A program made the translations under genes and the position numbers. From Methanocorpusculum petauri (GTDB lineage: Archaea; Halobacteriota; Methanomicrobia; Methanomicrobiales; Methanocorpusculaceae): a stretch of 64,000 bases of DNA. This document shows, in pieces, positions 27,159-36,283 of the stretch (position 1 is the first letter of the stretch; each line of letters opens with the position of its first letter). The stretch is from assembly GCF_026891975.1 (NCBI RefSeq), contig NZ_JAPTGB010000008.1:1-64000 (forward strand), in the 5' to 3' direction. The notes beneath the pieces were generated by a model, which saw only the letters and a program-made list of their open reading frames with translations, ran no database searches and was not told where the DNA came from.

Positions 27159-27407
27159 ATTATAGTATCACAATCTAAATGAAATATTATCTTTTGCATT
27201 GTATTGGCTAGGAAAATGACCCCACCTACACATGTCGTACTGTGCAATGTGATGGATGTTTGAAGCAAATAGTATAAACGCATGAAGTATGTTAATTATG
27301 AGCAGAAAAATAAGAAAACTTGCACTGATTATAATGATGATCTTGGAAATTACATCTTTGAGTCTCATCTGCTATCTCATCGTGTCAAACGCGGGGGTAA
27401 TTTAGTT

Positions 27408-27542
27408 ATGAACTGGGAATGGAAAAAAATTCCCGAATTAGGCACAGTTGGATCGTATCTATATTATGGGCTATTGTATGCCAATATGATGGCTTCTATA
27501 ATTCTTGTCGGGATATTGGTGTCGAAAATAATCTCACCATAA
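27408..27542 (+). CDS. Possible small membrane protein
   Basis: 44 residues, starting MNWEWKKIPELG and ending in one hydrophobic helix (MMASIILVGILVSKII). A GGGGGT lies about nine bases upstream of the ATG. It is in the AT-rich tract beside tRNA-Thr. Not recognised. Could be chance, but the single-helix architecture is plausible. Confidence 0.25.
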   Translation: MNWEWKKIPELGTVGSYLYYGLLYANMMASIILVGILVSKIISP

Positions 27543-27724
27543 ATAAACAATTAAAAAATTATCAATTTTTTATATTTTGGAGTTATATTTTTCTGGATTG
27601 TATATTTCATGATGGTACCTTTGTCATGCTATAGCAAATTCGCGTCTTTCCTCAATTAGATGTATTGGTCAACAGAGAATTTTTCCGTGAAAAGAGCGTG
27701 AGAGGACTTGAAATCAAGTTAAAG

Positions 27725-27796
27725 AGCCGTTGGAGGGACTTGAACCCTCGGCCTGCTGATTACGAATCAGCCGCTATACCGCTAAGCCACAACGGC
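27725..27796 (-). tRNA. tRNA-Thr (CGU)
   Basis: Complete cloverleaf on the minus strand: acceptor GCCGTTG/CAACGGC, D-arm GCT/AGC, anticodon arm GCTGA-TTCGTAA-TCAGC with anticodon CGU, T-arm GAGGG-TTCAAGT-CCCTC, discriminator U. CCA is not encoded. 72 bases, no intron. Its 3' end borders the AT-rich tract. Confidence 0.95.
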
Positions 27797-27882
27797 ACAA
27801 AAAATGTGCTTTATCAAATTGCACGTAACACAATAAATAAGTTATCTGCGCCTCATCCCGGAGACGCAGTTCGGCATGCCGG

Positions 27883-28179
27883 TTACGAGTATCCGCGCAG
27901 AGTGAACCCGTCCGATCCCCCTTCGGGCTGTGCCGCGGGCGTGATGGACCCAAACTTCTCCTCATAGTCGTTTACGCTTTTCTGGAGTGCCGCCAGCAGC
28001 TTTTTTGCGTGGGACGGGCTGATGGAAACAATGGCTTTTGCTTTTGCCTGATTCACCGCCGGAAGCTGGTGCAGAAACATCATTGTGAACTCATCGTCCT
28101 TGAAGGCTATCTGAATCATATTGCTGTACACCGGGTCAAGATTCTGGGGAATCTGGACATTGATTTCGTTCCCTGCCAT
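27883..28179 (-). CDS. DUF3467 family protein
   Basis: 98 residues. The middle (PVYSNMIQIAFKDDEFTMMF, then KAKAIVSISPSHAKKLL and NDYEEKFG) matches the DUF3467 family found in archaea and bacteria. No activity is known. It is divergent from the Cas4-like gene with 38 bases between starts, so the two probably share a control region. Confidence 0.8.
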   Translation of the reverse strand: MAGNEINVQIPQNLDPVYSNMIQIAFKDDEFTMMFLHQLPAVNQAKAKAIVSISPSHAKKLLAALQKSVNDYEEKFGSITPAAQPEGGSDGFTLRGYS

Positions 28180-28217
28180 AAGTATAATACTATTGGCGCG
28201 GATGTTATCTTATAGAA

Positions 28218-28910
28218 TTGGTTCTGATGCCCAACGCAATTCCGGTACGCGATCTTGTCCGATGCAGTGTCTGTCCCCTGCAGGTGTATCTGTCCCGTTC
28301 CACTCCCGGGGAGTTTGCAGAGCCTGCGGGCTACAGTATTGCAAAGCAGATTGCCGCACATCTCGGTGATGAACTGGATTTCAGAGAGATCTGGGAGGAG
28401 ATTGAAACTGTGCTGCCGGATGCAGGGGCTGAGGAGTATGCGCAGGCTTCGGCAATGATTGAGGCGTGCAGAAAAACGGTCTGGCGGTCTCCGGTAAACA
28501 CGGATGTGTTTGTATCCTCAGAGAAGTACGGGATCGTAGGGAAGGTTGACCGGCTGTTTGAGGATGGATTTTCGATCGTTCGCAGTACTGCAGCGCCTTC
28601 AACCGGTATCTATGCAACTGACCGGCTTCGCCTGACCGCATACTGGTTCTGCCTTTTTGAGGAGTACAAAAGACCCTTTGCCGGGTCTGTGGAGTATCTG
28701 GGTTCCGGAACCGTGCGGCATCTTGCATCACCTGCCCCCGCGGACCGCCGTGCATTTCTTGCCGCGCTCCGCAGCGCGGAATCTGTATTCCGGGGAGAGA
28801 TTCCCCGGCCCCTCCGCGGGCGTCACTGCCTCTCCTGTACGTTTCATGAACGATGCGACAATGTTTTGCGCCCGAAATCCCTGTTTGAACGATTACATCC
28901 GGCGAGATGA
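28218..28910 (+). CDS. Cas4-like Fe-S protein with substituted nuclease residues
   Basis: 230 residues with the Cas4/Dna2 (PD-(D/E)XK) layout. N-terminal CSVC (C13, C16) and C-terminal C204, C207 and C213 should hold a 4Fe-4S cluster. His45 and Asp108 (GKVDRLF) of the nuclease core are kept. The expected E-x-K strand reads IVRST (residues 117-121) and the expected Gln of the QLxxY motif is Arg135 (RLTAY), so nuclease activity is doubtful. No CRISPR array or cas operon is near; the orphan Cas1 is 10 kb away. Its TGA overlaps the start of the DtxR-type regulator as ATGA, tying it to the iron-uptake genes. Confidence 0.78.
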   Translation: MVLMPNAIPVRDLVRCSVCPLQVYLSRSTPGEFAEPAGYSIAKQIAAHLGDELDFREIWEEIETVLPDAGAEEYAQASAMIEACRKTVWRSPVNTDVFVSSEKYGIVGKVDRLFEDGFSIVRSTAAPSTGIYATDRLRLTAYWFCLFEEYKRPFAGSVEYLGSGTVRHLASPAPADRRAFLAALRSAESVFRGEIPRPLRGRHCLSCTFHERCDNVLRPKSLFERLHPAR

Positions 28911-29617
28911 CGATACCTACATATCCGTTCACAACAGACAAGATACCTGCATTTGCGGGATTATGCATGACCTCGGTACTCTCTGAAGACATTCTGGAAG
29001 AAATACTTAATACCGGCACTGATGAGGTTTTGCTTCATGTGCTCAAACTCCCCCACCATACCGAAGCAGAGATTGAAAAAGCCCTGAATATGCTTGTTGA
29101 GCACGGGTTTGTGCATCGCAGCAGTAAAACAGTCCGGCTCACCGAGAAAGGCGCGGAGAAGGCTGCACAGGTTGCACGCAAACACGCAGTCCTTGAAACA
29201 TTTCTGACCGATGTTCTGGGAAAACAGCCGGAGGCTGCATCCAAAGAAGCCTGCATTCTGGAGCACAATATTTCGACCGAGACGATTGAGCGGCTCGATA
29301 ATTTTCTGGATCAGCGAAAGCCGGAAACCATTCCTTCGGAGAAGACCGGATTCACCGATCATAATAACCTCACCCGCAAAAATCCAATAATTCCGCTTTC
29401 CGAGTGCCCGGAAGGGGCGCTTCTGCATGTTTCCATGATCCGGTGTTTTGCCAAGCACAGCAGGCTGATCGATCTGGGGGTAATTCCCGGAGAGCTGATC
29501 ACTTTGCGGCGCAAACTCGTCAACAATGCTGTGGTCATCACCGTGAAAGGCTGCGATATTGCATTAAGTCCGGAGGTATCCGCCAATATTATGGTTGAAC
29601 GGTGCGAGACGCCATGA
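28907..29617 (+). CDS. DtxR-family metal-dependent regulator with C-terminal FeoA domain
   Basis: 236 residues. A winged helix (about residues 20-85) is followed by the DtxR metal/dimer domain, with H and E in RKHAVLETFL and the ligand group CILEH, then a FeoA/SH3 domain from about 160 (PLSECPEGALLHVSMI). It probably represses feoB when Fe(II) or Mn(II) is plentiful. The ATG at 28907 gives a 4-bp overlap with the Cas4-like gene. An alternative ATG at 28967 (MTSVLSED) fits the domain boundary better. It overlaps feoB as ATGA. The FeoA part may also serve FeoB directly, since no separate feoA is present. Confidence 0.88.
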   Translation: MTIPTYPFTTDKIPAFAGLCMTSVLSEDILEEILNTGTDEVLLHVLKLPHHTEAEIEKALNMLVEHGFVHRSSKTVRLTEKGAEKAAQVARKHAVLETFLTDVLGKQPEAASKEACILEHNISTETIERLDNFLDQRKPETIPSEKTGFTDHNNLTRKNPIIPLSECPEGALLHVSMIRCFAKHSRLIDLGVIPGELITLRRKLVNNAVVITVKGCDIALSPEVSANIMVERCETP

Positions 29618-31482
29618 TGCCGCGGGCAGCACTTATCGGAAACCCGAGTGTGGGTAAGTCGCTCATCTTCAATCACCTGACCGGTCTCGGTGTTGAGGTG
29701 AGCAACTATCCGGGAACAACCGTCGGAGTAATGCATGGTGTTGTGCGGTACGGCGATGCGGAGTTTTCGCTTGCCGATCTTCCCGGTATCTATTCGTTGT
29801 CCGGCGACTCGGTTGAGGAGGAGATGGTCCGCGAGTATCTGCTTGGAGAGGATCTGGATCTTCTGATTGCGGTGCTTGATGCAAAACATCTTGAACGAAA
29901 TCTCTATCTTCTTTTGCAGGTGGCCGAGATCAGGAAGCCGCTGCTGGTTATTCTCAATATGATGGACGAGGCGGAGGCGGCGGGAAAGATCATTGATTCT
30001 GCTTCCCTTGCCAAACAGCTCGGTGTTCCGGTCATTCCTTCGGTTGCAACGAGCGGAAAAAATTTGGATGAGATTGCCCGCGCGGTTCTTGACGGGAATG
30101 TGCCGGTTCCGGGCCTTTCAATTCCGTATGATCATCATATTGAGGCGGCGGTTCACAGTCTGCAAAAATATTTCGGGCTGAGCCAGCCGGAGGCGCTGTG
30201 GGCGCTGGCAAGTATTCCGGTCAGTACGATTACACCGGAGATTCATGAGAATTCTCTGGTGATTGCAGAGGAGATTGAGCGCCGGCACATGATGTCGCCG
30301 GAGCAGATTATTGCTGCGAACCGGCACAATCTCGCAAAACAACTGGCATCATCCGTTACCCGTACTGCTCCGCCGCGCCGCAGACGCGATTTTGATGCGC
30401 TTCTTACGCGCGGGTTTCCGGGACTGCCGATTCTTGCGATTATTATGGTCTCGATCCTTTTGATCGTGTTTACCCTCGGTGGCGTTCTGGAGGAGACGAT
30501 TGTCTCCCTGATGACAACCTACATCGCTGATCCGTTCCATGCGCTGGGTCTGGATCCGTTTGCCGATACGCTCGGCGGTGCAATTATTCTGGCCCTGATG
30601 TCGGGTCTGGGAATTGCGTTTCCGTATGTGTTTCTTTTCTATCTGTTCATCTCGGTGCTGGAGGATACGGGGTATTTAACACGGGCTGCGTTTCTGGCAG
30701 ACCGGGGTATGCACAGACTCGGTCTCCACGGTCAGGGTCTGATTCCGATGGTGTTGTCGTTTGGGTGCAGTGTGCCGGCTATCATGAGTACGCGGCTGCT
30801 TCCGACACGGCGCGAGCGCGTGATCGCATCGGTGCTGGTGACGATGCTGCCGTGTTCGGCGCGGACGGTTGTTATTTCAGGAATTGTCGCATCTTTTATC
30901 GGGTTCGGGGCGGCGTTTTCGATTTATGCAATTGTGTTTGTCCTTGTGTTTATTGTGGGCTGTATTCTTTCCCGCATCACACCGGGCGAGCAGTACGGGA
31001 TGATCCTCGAGATGGCTGAGCTGCGCCGGCCCATCGCATCCCATGTTGTCCGTAAGGCATGGATGCGGGTGCGTGAGTTCATTTATATTGCAATGCCGCT
31101 GCTTCTGGTGAGCAGTATCTTCCTCGGGCTGTTTGAGTACTACGGCCTTGTTGCGATGTTTGAGGAGTTCATTGATCCGCTTTCAACGGCGGTTCTGGGC
31201 CTTCCGGGATTTGCGTTTACTGCACTGATGTTCGGTATTCTCCGTAAGGAGATGGCGTTTGAGACGCTGGCGGTGATGGCGGGAACGACGGATCTTGCGG
31301 CGGTTCTTTCAAGCGGACAACTCTATATCTTCGCGCTGGTGTGTGCGTTGTTTATTCCCTGCATTTCAACCATTGCGGTTCTCATGCGGGAGACAGGTGT
31401 CCGGTATGCGGCGATGATTACGGTTTTTACGCTCTGTCTGGGCATTGGTCTGGGGGCACTGGCGCATCTGATTCTGCTGTGA
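29614..31482 (+). CDS. feoB: Ferrous iron transport protein B
   Basis: 622 residues from the ATG at 29614. A GTG 12 bases upstream is in frame but less likely. Cytosolic G domain: GNPSVGKS near residue 7, [17 protein letters not shown]. Membrane part: gate regions [14 protein letters not shown] and ATLPCSART-like [10 protein letters not shown]. Imports Fe(II). It overlaps the DtxR-FeoA regulator by 4 bp, in the order Cas4-like, regulator, feoB. Confidence 0.95.
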   Translation: MMPRAALIGNPSVGKSLIFNHLTGLGVEVSNYPGTTVGVMHGVVRYGDAEFSLADLPGIYSLSGDSVEEEMVREYLLGEDLDLLIAVLDAKHLERNLYLLLQVAEIRKPLLVILNMMDEAEAAGKIIDSASLAKQLGVPVIPSVATSGKNLDEIARAVLDGNVPVPGLSIPYDHHIEAAVHSLQKYFGLSQPEALWALASIPVSTITPEIHENSLVIAEEIERRHMMSPEQIIAANRHNLAKQLASSVTRTAPPRRRRDFDALLTRGFPGLPILAIIMVSILLIVFTLGGVLEETIVSLMTTYIADPFHALGLDPFADTLGGAIILALMSGLGIAFPYVFLFYLFISVLEDTGYLTRAAFLADRGMHRLGLHGQGLIPMVLSFGCSVPAIMSTRLLPTRRERVIASVLVTMLPCSARTVVISGIVASFIGFGAAFSIYAIVFVLVFIVGCILSRITPGEQYGMILEMAELRRPIASHVVRKAWMRVREFIYIAMPLLLVSSIFLGLFEYYGLVAMFEEFIDPLSTAVLGLPGFAFTALMFGILRKEMAFETLAVMAGTTDLAAVLSSGQLYIFALVCALFIPCISTIAVLMRETGVRYAAMITVFTLCLGIGLGALAHLILL

Positions 31483-31525
31483 TGAGCAAGGACTCATTAC
31501 GTGCCAAATCCTACAAAGTACATAC

Positions 31526-32284
31526 ATGCTGACATTCATCGGACTTGGACTCTGCGACGAATACGATGTTTCCGTACGGGGACTGGAAGCAATCCGGAAG
31601 GCTGATGCGGTATTCCTTGAGGTGTACACTTCTGTTCTGACCGGGACCACGATTCCGCGACTTGAAGAGTATTACGGGAAAAAGATCACGCCGCTCTACC
31701 GCGAGGATGTGGAGCTGCATCCCGAGCCGGTTCTTGATGCGGCGGCGGCAGGGGATGCGGTGTTTTTAACTGCGGGGGATTCGATGGTTGCGACAACCCA
31801 TGCTGATATCCGTATTCGTGCGGCGGAACGCGGCATTCCCACCCGCATCATTCATGGTGCATCCATTACTACGGCGGTCTGCGGACTGTCCGGCCTGCAG
31901 AACTACCGGTTTGGCAAGTCGGTTTCTGTTCCGTTCCCTTATGGTAAATGGTTCCCGATGACGCCGATTGAGGTCATCGCCGCAAATCTTGCACAGAATC
32001 TGCATACGCTGGTGTTTCTTGATATTCAGAAGGACAAGGAGCGGTACATGACGATTGCAGAGGCGGTTGATCTCCTGGAGGAACAGGCGTTACGTGCGGG
32101 GACATCTATCCCGCTCTATATCGGCATTGCCCGCGCCGGGTCAGCTGATCCGGTGGTTCATGCAGGAAACGCAGAAGAGATGCGGAGGTTTGCGTTTGGT
32201 GAGCCGCTGCACATTATGATCGTCCCTGGTGAGCTGCATGATATTGAACGCGAGTATCTTGTGAGATTTGCCGGATTATGCTGA
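31526..32284 (+). CDS. dphB: Diphthine synthase
   Basis: 252 residues. SAM-dependent tri-methylation step in making diphthamide on elongation factor 2. Tetrapyrrole-methylase fold: [20 protein letters not shown] at the N-terminus, [30 protein letters not shown] and [12 protein letters not shown] are diagnostic. It is 43 bases after feoB and overlaps the DUF357 gene by 7 bp. Confidence 0.95.
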   Translation: MLTFIGLGLCDEYDVSVRGLEAIRKADAVFLEVYTSVLTGTTIPRLEEYYGKKITPLYREDVELHPEPVLDAAAAGDAVFLTAGDSMVATTHADIRIRAAERGIPTRIIHGASITTAVCGLSGLQNYRFGKSVSVPFPYGKWFPMTPIEVIAANLAQNLHTLVFLDIQKDKERYMTIAEAVDLLEEQALRAGTSIPLYIGIARAGSADPVVHAGNAEEMRRFAFGEPLHIMIVPGELHDIEREYLVRFAGLC

Positions 32285-32847
32285 TCGAGTCCTACGGTAT
32301 GGAGTTCACCGCCGATGCCCGGGCTGCGGGATGTGCGGTTCCTGTATTCACGCCGCTCGGCGCAACAGCTGCGGAGATTCTGGAGATGGTTCGCTGCTAT
32401 GCAGGCGACGGGATGGTGTTCTACAGTCAGGGGGATCTTGTTAATGCGGTTGCGTCCTTTGCCTACGGGTACGGGTGGCTGGATGCGGGAGTGTTTCTCG
32501 GATATCTTCTGGGGAGGTGTGGCGGAACGGGTCCGGAGATTGACGATTCTATTCCTGATGCTCTTTTGGATCATCTGACCGAGAAAACAAACCGGTATCA
32601 GCGGATGCTTTCCTCGGCTCTCGAAGGAGTTGTTGTTCTTCCCGATTCAGAGACGCGAATGTGTTCTGCCGCGCAACATATCAATACAATTGCAGTTTCT
32701 GCCTTTACGGAAGGAACGGGGCTTCTCAGCTCCGGAAATTTTGTTGCCGCCCTTGTATCTTTCTCCTATGGGTACGGATGGCTTGATTGCGGCGTTCGTG
32801 CCGGTCTTTTTGGAATTGTTGGCGACAGGGGTCTATTTACGATCTGA
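32278..32847 (+). CDS. DUF357 protein with duplicated motif
   Basis: 189 residues. Two similar segments, [16 protein letters not shown] (about residues 60-75) and [16 protein letters not shown] (about 160-175), each preceded by a helical stretch, show an internal duplication of the DUF357 unit. Function unknown. It is translationally coupled to dphB, a pairing that suggests but does not prove a translation-related role. Confidence 0.78.
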   Translation: MLIESYGMEFTADARAAGCAVPVFTPLGATAAEILEMVRCYAGDGMVFYSQGDLVNAVASFAYGYGWLDAGVFLGYLLGRCGGTGPEIDDSIPDALLDHLTEKTNRYQRMLSSALEGVVVLPDSETRMCSAAQHINTIAVSAFTEGTGLLSSGNFVAALVSFSYGYGWLDCGVRAGLFGIVGDRGLFTI

Positions 32848-32918
32848 ATTTTTAAAAAATAACATATCCATTTCTCTTTTTCTTATTTTTTCTGATTTTA
32901 TTTTGAGCATCATAGATA

Positions 32919-32930
32919 AGTATTTATGCT
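32919..32930 (+). promoter_or_regulatory. TATA box of the DUF2193 operon
   Basis: AGTATTTATGCT lies 43-54 bases before the ATG at 32973, within an AT-rich leader that also has the ribosome site AGAGGTGA at 32958-32965. Its core resembles the fdhA promoter. Confidence 0.6.
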
Positions 32931-32972
32931 GTCGACTTAATGGATCAATTGTATAACAGAGGTGAAATCAAA

Positions 32973-34472
32973 ATGTCTGAAATATATGAAAAGATGGTTG
33001 ATGAGGCATTGGCTGCCCAGTATGCAGATGTTAATGTCCTCAAGGCCAAACGCGGTACAAAGTTTACCCTTTCCGACGCAAAGCCGTATGTTGATGCAGT
33101 AGAGCAGATGACCATCGCCGATGGTCAGAGCGCTGCGGTTATCAATCTGCACAAAGCTTCAGTCAAGACACACTTTGAGGTGCTTTCGAGCCTCACCGGG
33201 TACGTCCGGCCTGAGGATGATCCGTTCGTGGAACACTACCAGACTCCTGCAATTCTTGAGATTCTCTGTGATGAGGACAAGAAGTTTGCAAAGAGTATGG
33301 AGACGTTCGCGGATTCGATTCAGAAAAACGAGAACATCGTCGGTCGTGAGGCAGCCCGCTGCTATGCAGGGTTCTATGGTCCGTCCTGTGTGGTGGACTT
33401 TGCTTTGATGCCGGGTTCTACCAGTAATGTGGTTAATCAGATTCTTCTGAAGACTGATATTCCGGTGGATCACAAGCAGGCAATTCTTGCCGCAAAGTCG
33501 TGGGGTATGAACACGTCCTACGGTATCGGCGATCTGTTTGCAAAACGGATTGAGGCGGGCGATACGCTGGCTGAGGCTTCCGATAAGGAGGTCAAGCAGT
33601 TGCAGGCACTGTACCGGCATCCGATCGATGCACAGGTTGAGCTGATGAACAACTCCGGTATGTCCTCGTTTGATCCGCGAAAGTACATGGACAACTACCA
33701 GAAGGGCATGGAGTCGTTCGTGAAGGCAGCAATCGATGATGGTGTCCATTACGGAAACATTGCAACGATTCCGGCTTACTGTGTGGGGGATGTTTCCCAC
33801 CATATCTCCCAGTCCACCTACAACATGTGTAAGGATGATGTGGTTATGGCAACCATTGAGGCAGTTACCGGTGTTATTGCACGGACGCTGCATGCAGCAG
33901 TGCCGGAGGCAAAGAGCGGCTACCAGCTGCTGGATGTTGCTACCGGTGCGTCGGCTGCGGCCGCAGAGTATCTGCTTGAGCTGGACGGTTTTAATGCGCC
34001 GATGATTGTGGATCTTCTGACGAAGCGTTATCACAATCTGGTGATGATCCGTCCGACCCGCGGTGCGGCGGCAGAGCTGCACAACTGCGATTTCATGGAT
34101 ATGATCTATCGCGGCTGGAAGATTCTGGATAAGGCATCCCGTGCAAAGAACGGGTCGGGCAAACCGCTTACCCCGCGTTCCGGCGGTGTTTCGATTGATC
34201 TTTCTCCGATTCATGAGAATGAGGTCCTGATGAACCCGCAGCGGTATGCCTATCCGGCCTGTGCGATTACAGTCCGGGCATCTGCTCTGATGCGGATTGC
34301 GGATTATCCGTGTCTGCTGACGAGTGAGCCGATTACGGCGACGATGATGACGAACATTATTGCACTTGACAAGGAAACACCCGCAGCTCCGGCACGTGCC
34401 TGCAAGAGCTGTGCAACGGCGTGTCTGGTTGGTTCCCGCCATCAGTACTGCCAGTACCGCGAGGCTGTGTAA
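32973..34472 (+). CDS. DUF2193 family protein
   Basis: 499 residues from the ATG at 32973, which follows AGAGGTGA by seven bases. An in-frame ATG at 32940 lies before the ribosome site and is rejected. It matches the archaeal DUF2193 family as I recall it. The C-terminus has a cysteine cluster, CKSCATAC then HQYCQYR, that may bind a metal or Fe-S centre. Soluble, function unknown. The strong promoter and ribosome site suggest high expression. The next gene follows after one base, and an aquaporin after that. Confidence 0.8.
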   Translation: MSEIYEKMVDEALAAQYADVNVLKAKRGTKFTLSDAKPYVDAVEQMTIADGQSAAVINLHKASVKTHFEVLSSLTGYVRPEDDPFVEHYQTPAILEILCDEDKKFAKSMETFADSIQKNENIVGREAARCYAGFYGPSCVVDFALMPGSTSNVVNQILLKTDIPVDHKQAILAAKSWGMNTSYGIGDLFAKRIEAGDTLAEASDKEVKQLQALYRHPIDAQVELMNNSGMSSFDPRKYMDNYQKGMESFVKAAIDDGVHYGNIATIPAYCVGDVSHHISQSTYNMCKDDVVMATIEAVTGVIARTLHAAVPEAKSGYQLLDVATGASAAAAEYLLELDGFNAPMIVDLLTKRYHNLVMIRPTRGAAAELHNCDFMDMIYRGWKILDKASRAKNGSGKPLTPRSGGVSIDLSPIHENEVLMNPQRYAYPACAITVRASALMRIADYPCLLTSEPITATMMTNIIALDKETPAAPARACKSCATACLVGSRHQYCQYREAV

Positions 34473-34473
34473 G

Positions 34474-34680
34474 ATGAAGTGCTATGTGTGTGAACAGTTG
34501 GGTATTGACCGGGAGGCGACCGGTATCTGCATCGTGTGCGGGATGGGGCTTTGCACTGAGCACATGATTCGTGCCGATGTTTCTGTCTGGGAAGGGGGCT
34601 ACCCCTTCCCGGCAAAGAAGCTGAAGAAGCCGGTTCCGCGGATTCTTTGTCCCGAATGCCATAATGCGCTGAACGGGTGA
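34474..34680 (+). CDS. DUF2180 family zinc-ribbon-like protein
   Basis: 68 residues starting MKCYVC. Cysteine/histidine pairs CYVC, CIVCGMGLCTEH and CPECH suggest two small metal sites, as in the archaeal DUF2180 family. It starts one base after the DUF2193 stop and ends six bases before the aquaporin, so all three are one operon. Function unknown. The ribosome site lies inside the end of the preceding gene. Confidence 0.8.
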   Translation: MKCYVCEQLGIDREATGICIVCGMGLCTEHMIRADVSVWEGGYPFPAKKLKKPVPRILCPECHNALNG

Positions 34681-34686
34681 TGCAGC

Positions 34687-35436
34687 ATGGATCTGTTGAA
34701 GCGAAGCATTGCCGAGCTTGTCGGAACAATGCTTCTGGTCTTTATCGGCTGCGGGTCGGTCTGTGTTCTGCTGATGCTTGCAGCGGGAACGCCGGCCGGG
34801 TCGCCGTTTGATATTGGTATCGGGACACTTGGCGGTCTCGGTGACTGGCTTGCGGTAGGGGCAGCCTTTGGTCTCGCAGTAGCGATAGTTATCTATGCGC
34901 TCGGCGGGGTTTCCGGTGCCCATATTAATCCGGCGGTCAGTATTGCGCTGTGGTCGATTAAGAAGTTCCCGGCGAAGGATACGGTTGCGTATATTATCGC
35001 CCAGTGTATTGGTGCGGTTATTGGTTCTGCGCTGTTCCTGTTTGTTGCGGGACCGGATGCTCTTGCCGTCGGCGGACTTGGTGCGACTGCACCGTTCCCG
35101 GGAATTACCATCTGGCAGGCCCTGGTTGCAGAGATTATCGGTACGTTTGTGCTGATGCTTGCGATCATGGGTGTTGCGGTTGACCGGCATGCAACCCCGG
35201 GTTTTGCAGGGCTGGTGATCGGTATGGCAGTTACCGGTGTTATCATTGCTATCGGTAATATTTCCGGAGGTTCGATCAATCCGGCCCGGAGTTTCGGTCC
35301 GGATCTTGTTGCGGCGATCATGAACGGGTCGACTGCACTTGTCACGACGTATCCGATCTATATTGTGGGTCCGATCGTTGGTGCGGTTCTTGCGGCGTTC
35401 TTCTACAAGTACGTTACCGGACTTGATGACAACTAA
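34687..35436 (+). CDS. aqpM: MIP-family aquaporin (AqpM-like)
   Basis: 249 residues, six transmembrane helices and two half-helices with NPA boxes: GAHINPAVS near residue 78 and GGSINPARSFGPD near 200. Passes water and perhaps small neutral molecules. Last gene of the DUF2193-DUF2180 operon, ending at a T-tract. The gene symbol is by family resemblance to the methanogen aquaporin. Confidence 0.9.
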   Translation: MDLLKRSIAELVGTMLLVFIGCGSVCVLLMLAAGTPAGSPFDIGIGTLGGLGDWLAVGAAFGLAVAIVIYALGGVSGAHINPAVSIALWSIKKFPAKDTVAYIIAQCIGAVIGSALFLFVAGPDALAVGGLGATAPFPGITIWQALVAEIIGTFVLMLAIMGVAVDRHATPGFAGLVIGMAVTGVIIAIGNISGGSINPARSFGPDLVAAIMNGSTALVTTYPIYIVGPIVGAVLAAFFYKYVTGLDDN

Positions 35437-35440
35437 TTCC

Positions 35441-35448
35441 TTTTTTTT
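35441..35448 (+). terminator. T-tract after the aquaporin gene
   Basis: Eight T begin six bases after the stop. Confidence 0.5.
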
Positions 35449-35521
35449 GTTGTTCCCGCAGTATTGATAACCGGTCAGGTTTCATAGTACTAGCAGAAAC
35501 CCCGGTGGTGATATACGATCC

Positions 35522-36283
35522 ATGAAATGGTACTTTAAGCTCATACTTCCTGCATTGTTCATTGTTGCCTGGGAGATTGCAGCCATTCTGATAAATAATT
35601 CTTATGTTCTTCCAAGGGTATGGGATACATTGGTTGTGTTCACGACGCCGTTTGCGGATCTGTTTGGCTGTGGCAGTCTGATAGATAACTCTCTCATCAG
35701 TATCTACCGGGTGTCTCTTGGATTCATTATTACCTGTATTATTGCGGTGCCGCTTGGTATTCTTCTTGGCAGGTATCAGGTTCTTGAGGATTTTTCGGAT
35801 GGTTTAATTCAGATTCTCCGGCCAATTCCGCCCATGGCATGGGTGCCGCTGTCGCTTGCATGGTTCGGTATTGGTCTTGCTTCTATTGAGTTTATTATTG
35901 TTATTGGTTGTATTTTTCCGATTCTGGTGAATACGATTGATGGTGTGAAGCGGGTGAAGAAAAGCTGGATTGAGACGGCACGAATTTATCAGGCAAGAGA
36001 GTGGCAGGTTCTGAGTAAGGTTATTGTGCCTGCAGCTGCTCCTGCCATCTGGAGTGGGCTCCGGGTGGGTTTTGGTATTGCCTGGATGAGTGTGGTTGCG
36101 GCGGAGATGCTTCCCGGGACTACGCAGGGTCTTGGGTATTTGATCATGTACACTTACAACTGGGGACAGGTGCAGATGGTGATTGCCGGTATGATTGCGA
36201 TTGGTATCATTGGTATTGTGATGGATCAGTTCTTCCAGTATGTGCAGAAGCGCAAGTTCGGATGGGAGGCACTTGACAAATGA
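35522..36283 (+). CDS. ABC transporter permease, nitrate/sulfonate/taurine type
   Basis: 253 residues, six transmembrane segments, SsuC/TauC-like, with the ATPase-contact loop ETARIYQAREWQVLSKVIVPAA near residue 155. Substrate cannot be told; the family takes up sulfonates, nitrate, taurine, pyrimidine precursors and others. It overlaps the ATPase gene by 4 bp (ATGA). The expected substrate-binding protein is not adjacent on either side. Confidence 0.88.
   Translation: MKWYFKLILPALFIVAWEIAAILINNSYVLPRVWDTLVVFTTPFADLFGCGSLIDNSLISIYRVSLGFIITCIIAVPLGILLGRYQVLEDFSDGLIQILRPIPPMAWVPLSLAWFGIGLASIEFIIVIGCIFPILVNTIDGVKRVKKSWIETARIYQAREWQVLSKVIVPAAAPAIWSGLRVGFGIAWMSVVAAEMLPGTTQGLGYLIMYTYNWGQVQMVIAGMIAIGIIGIVMDQFFQYVQKRKFGWEALDK

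Larger units (their letters stand above)
26655..27724. other. AT-rich, gene-poor tract abutting tRNA-Thr
   Basis: About 1.07 kb, far more AT-rich than its surroundings and without a recognisable gene. It holds a divergent repeat copy (26716-26778), a hairpin (26898-26920), two doubtful short frames (27033 and 27408), and an ACTTGA-TT-TCAAGT palindrome just past the tRNA. It ends exactly at the 3' end of the tRNA gene, the usual site of integration, so it may be a decayed insert. No integrase is seen. Confidence 0.6.

Noticed and set aside
27168-27368. Minus-strand 66-residue hydrophobic frame in the AT-rich tract
   Set aside because: Poly-Ile and poly-Leu runs are expected from AT-rich DNA. 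There is no convincing ribosome site.
28907-28966. REP-like hairpin coding for IPAFAGL at the regulator start
   Set aside because: The resemblance to bacterial repeat-derived peptides is short. The ATGA overlap with the upstream gene explains the start equally well.
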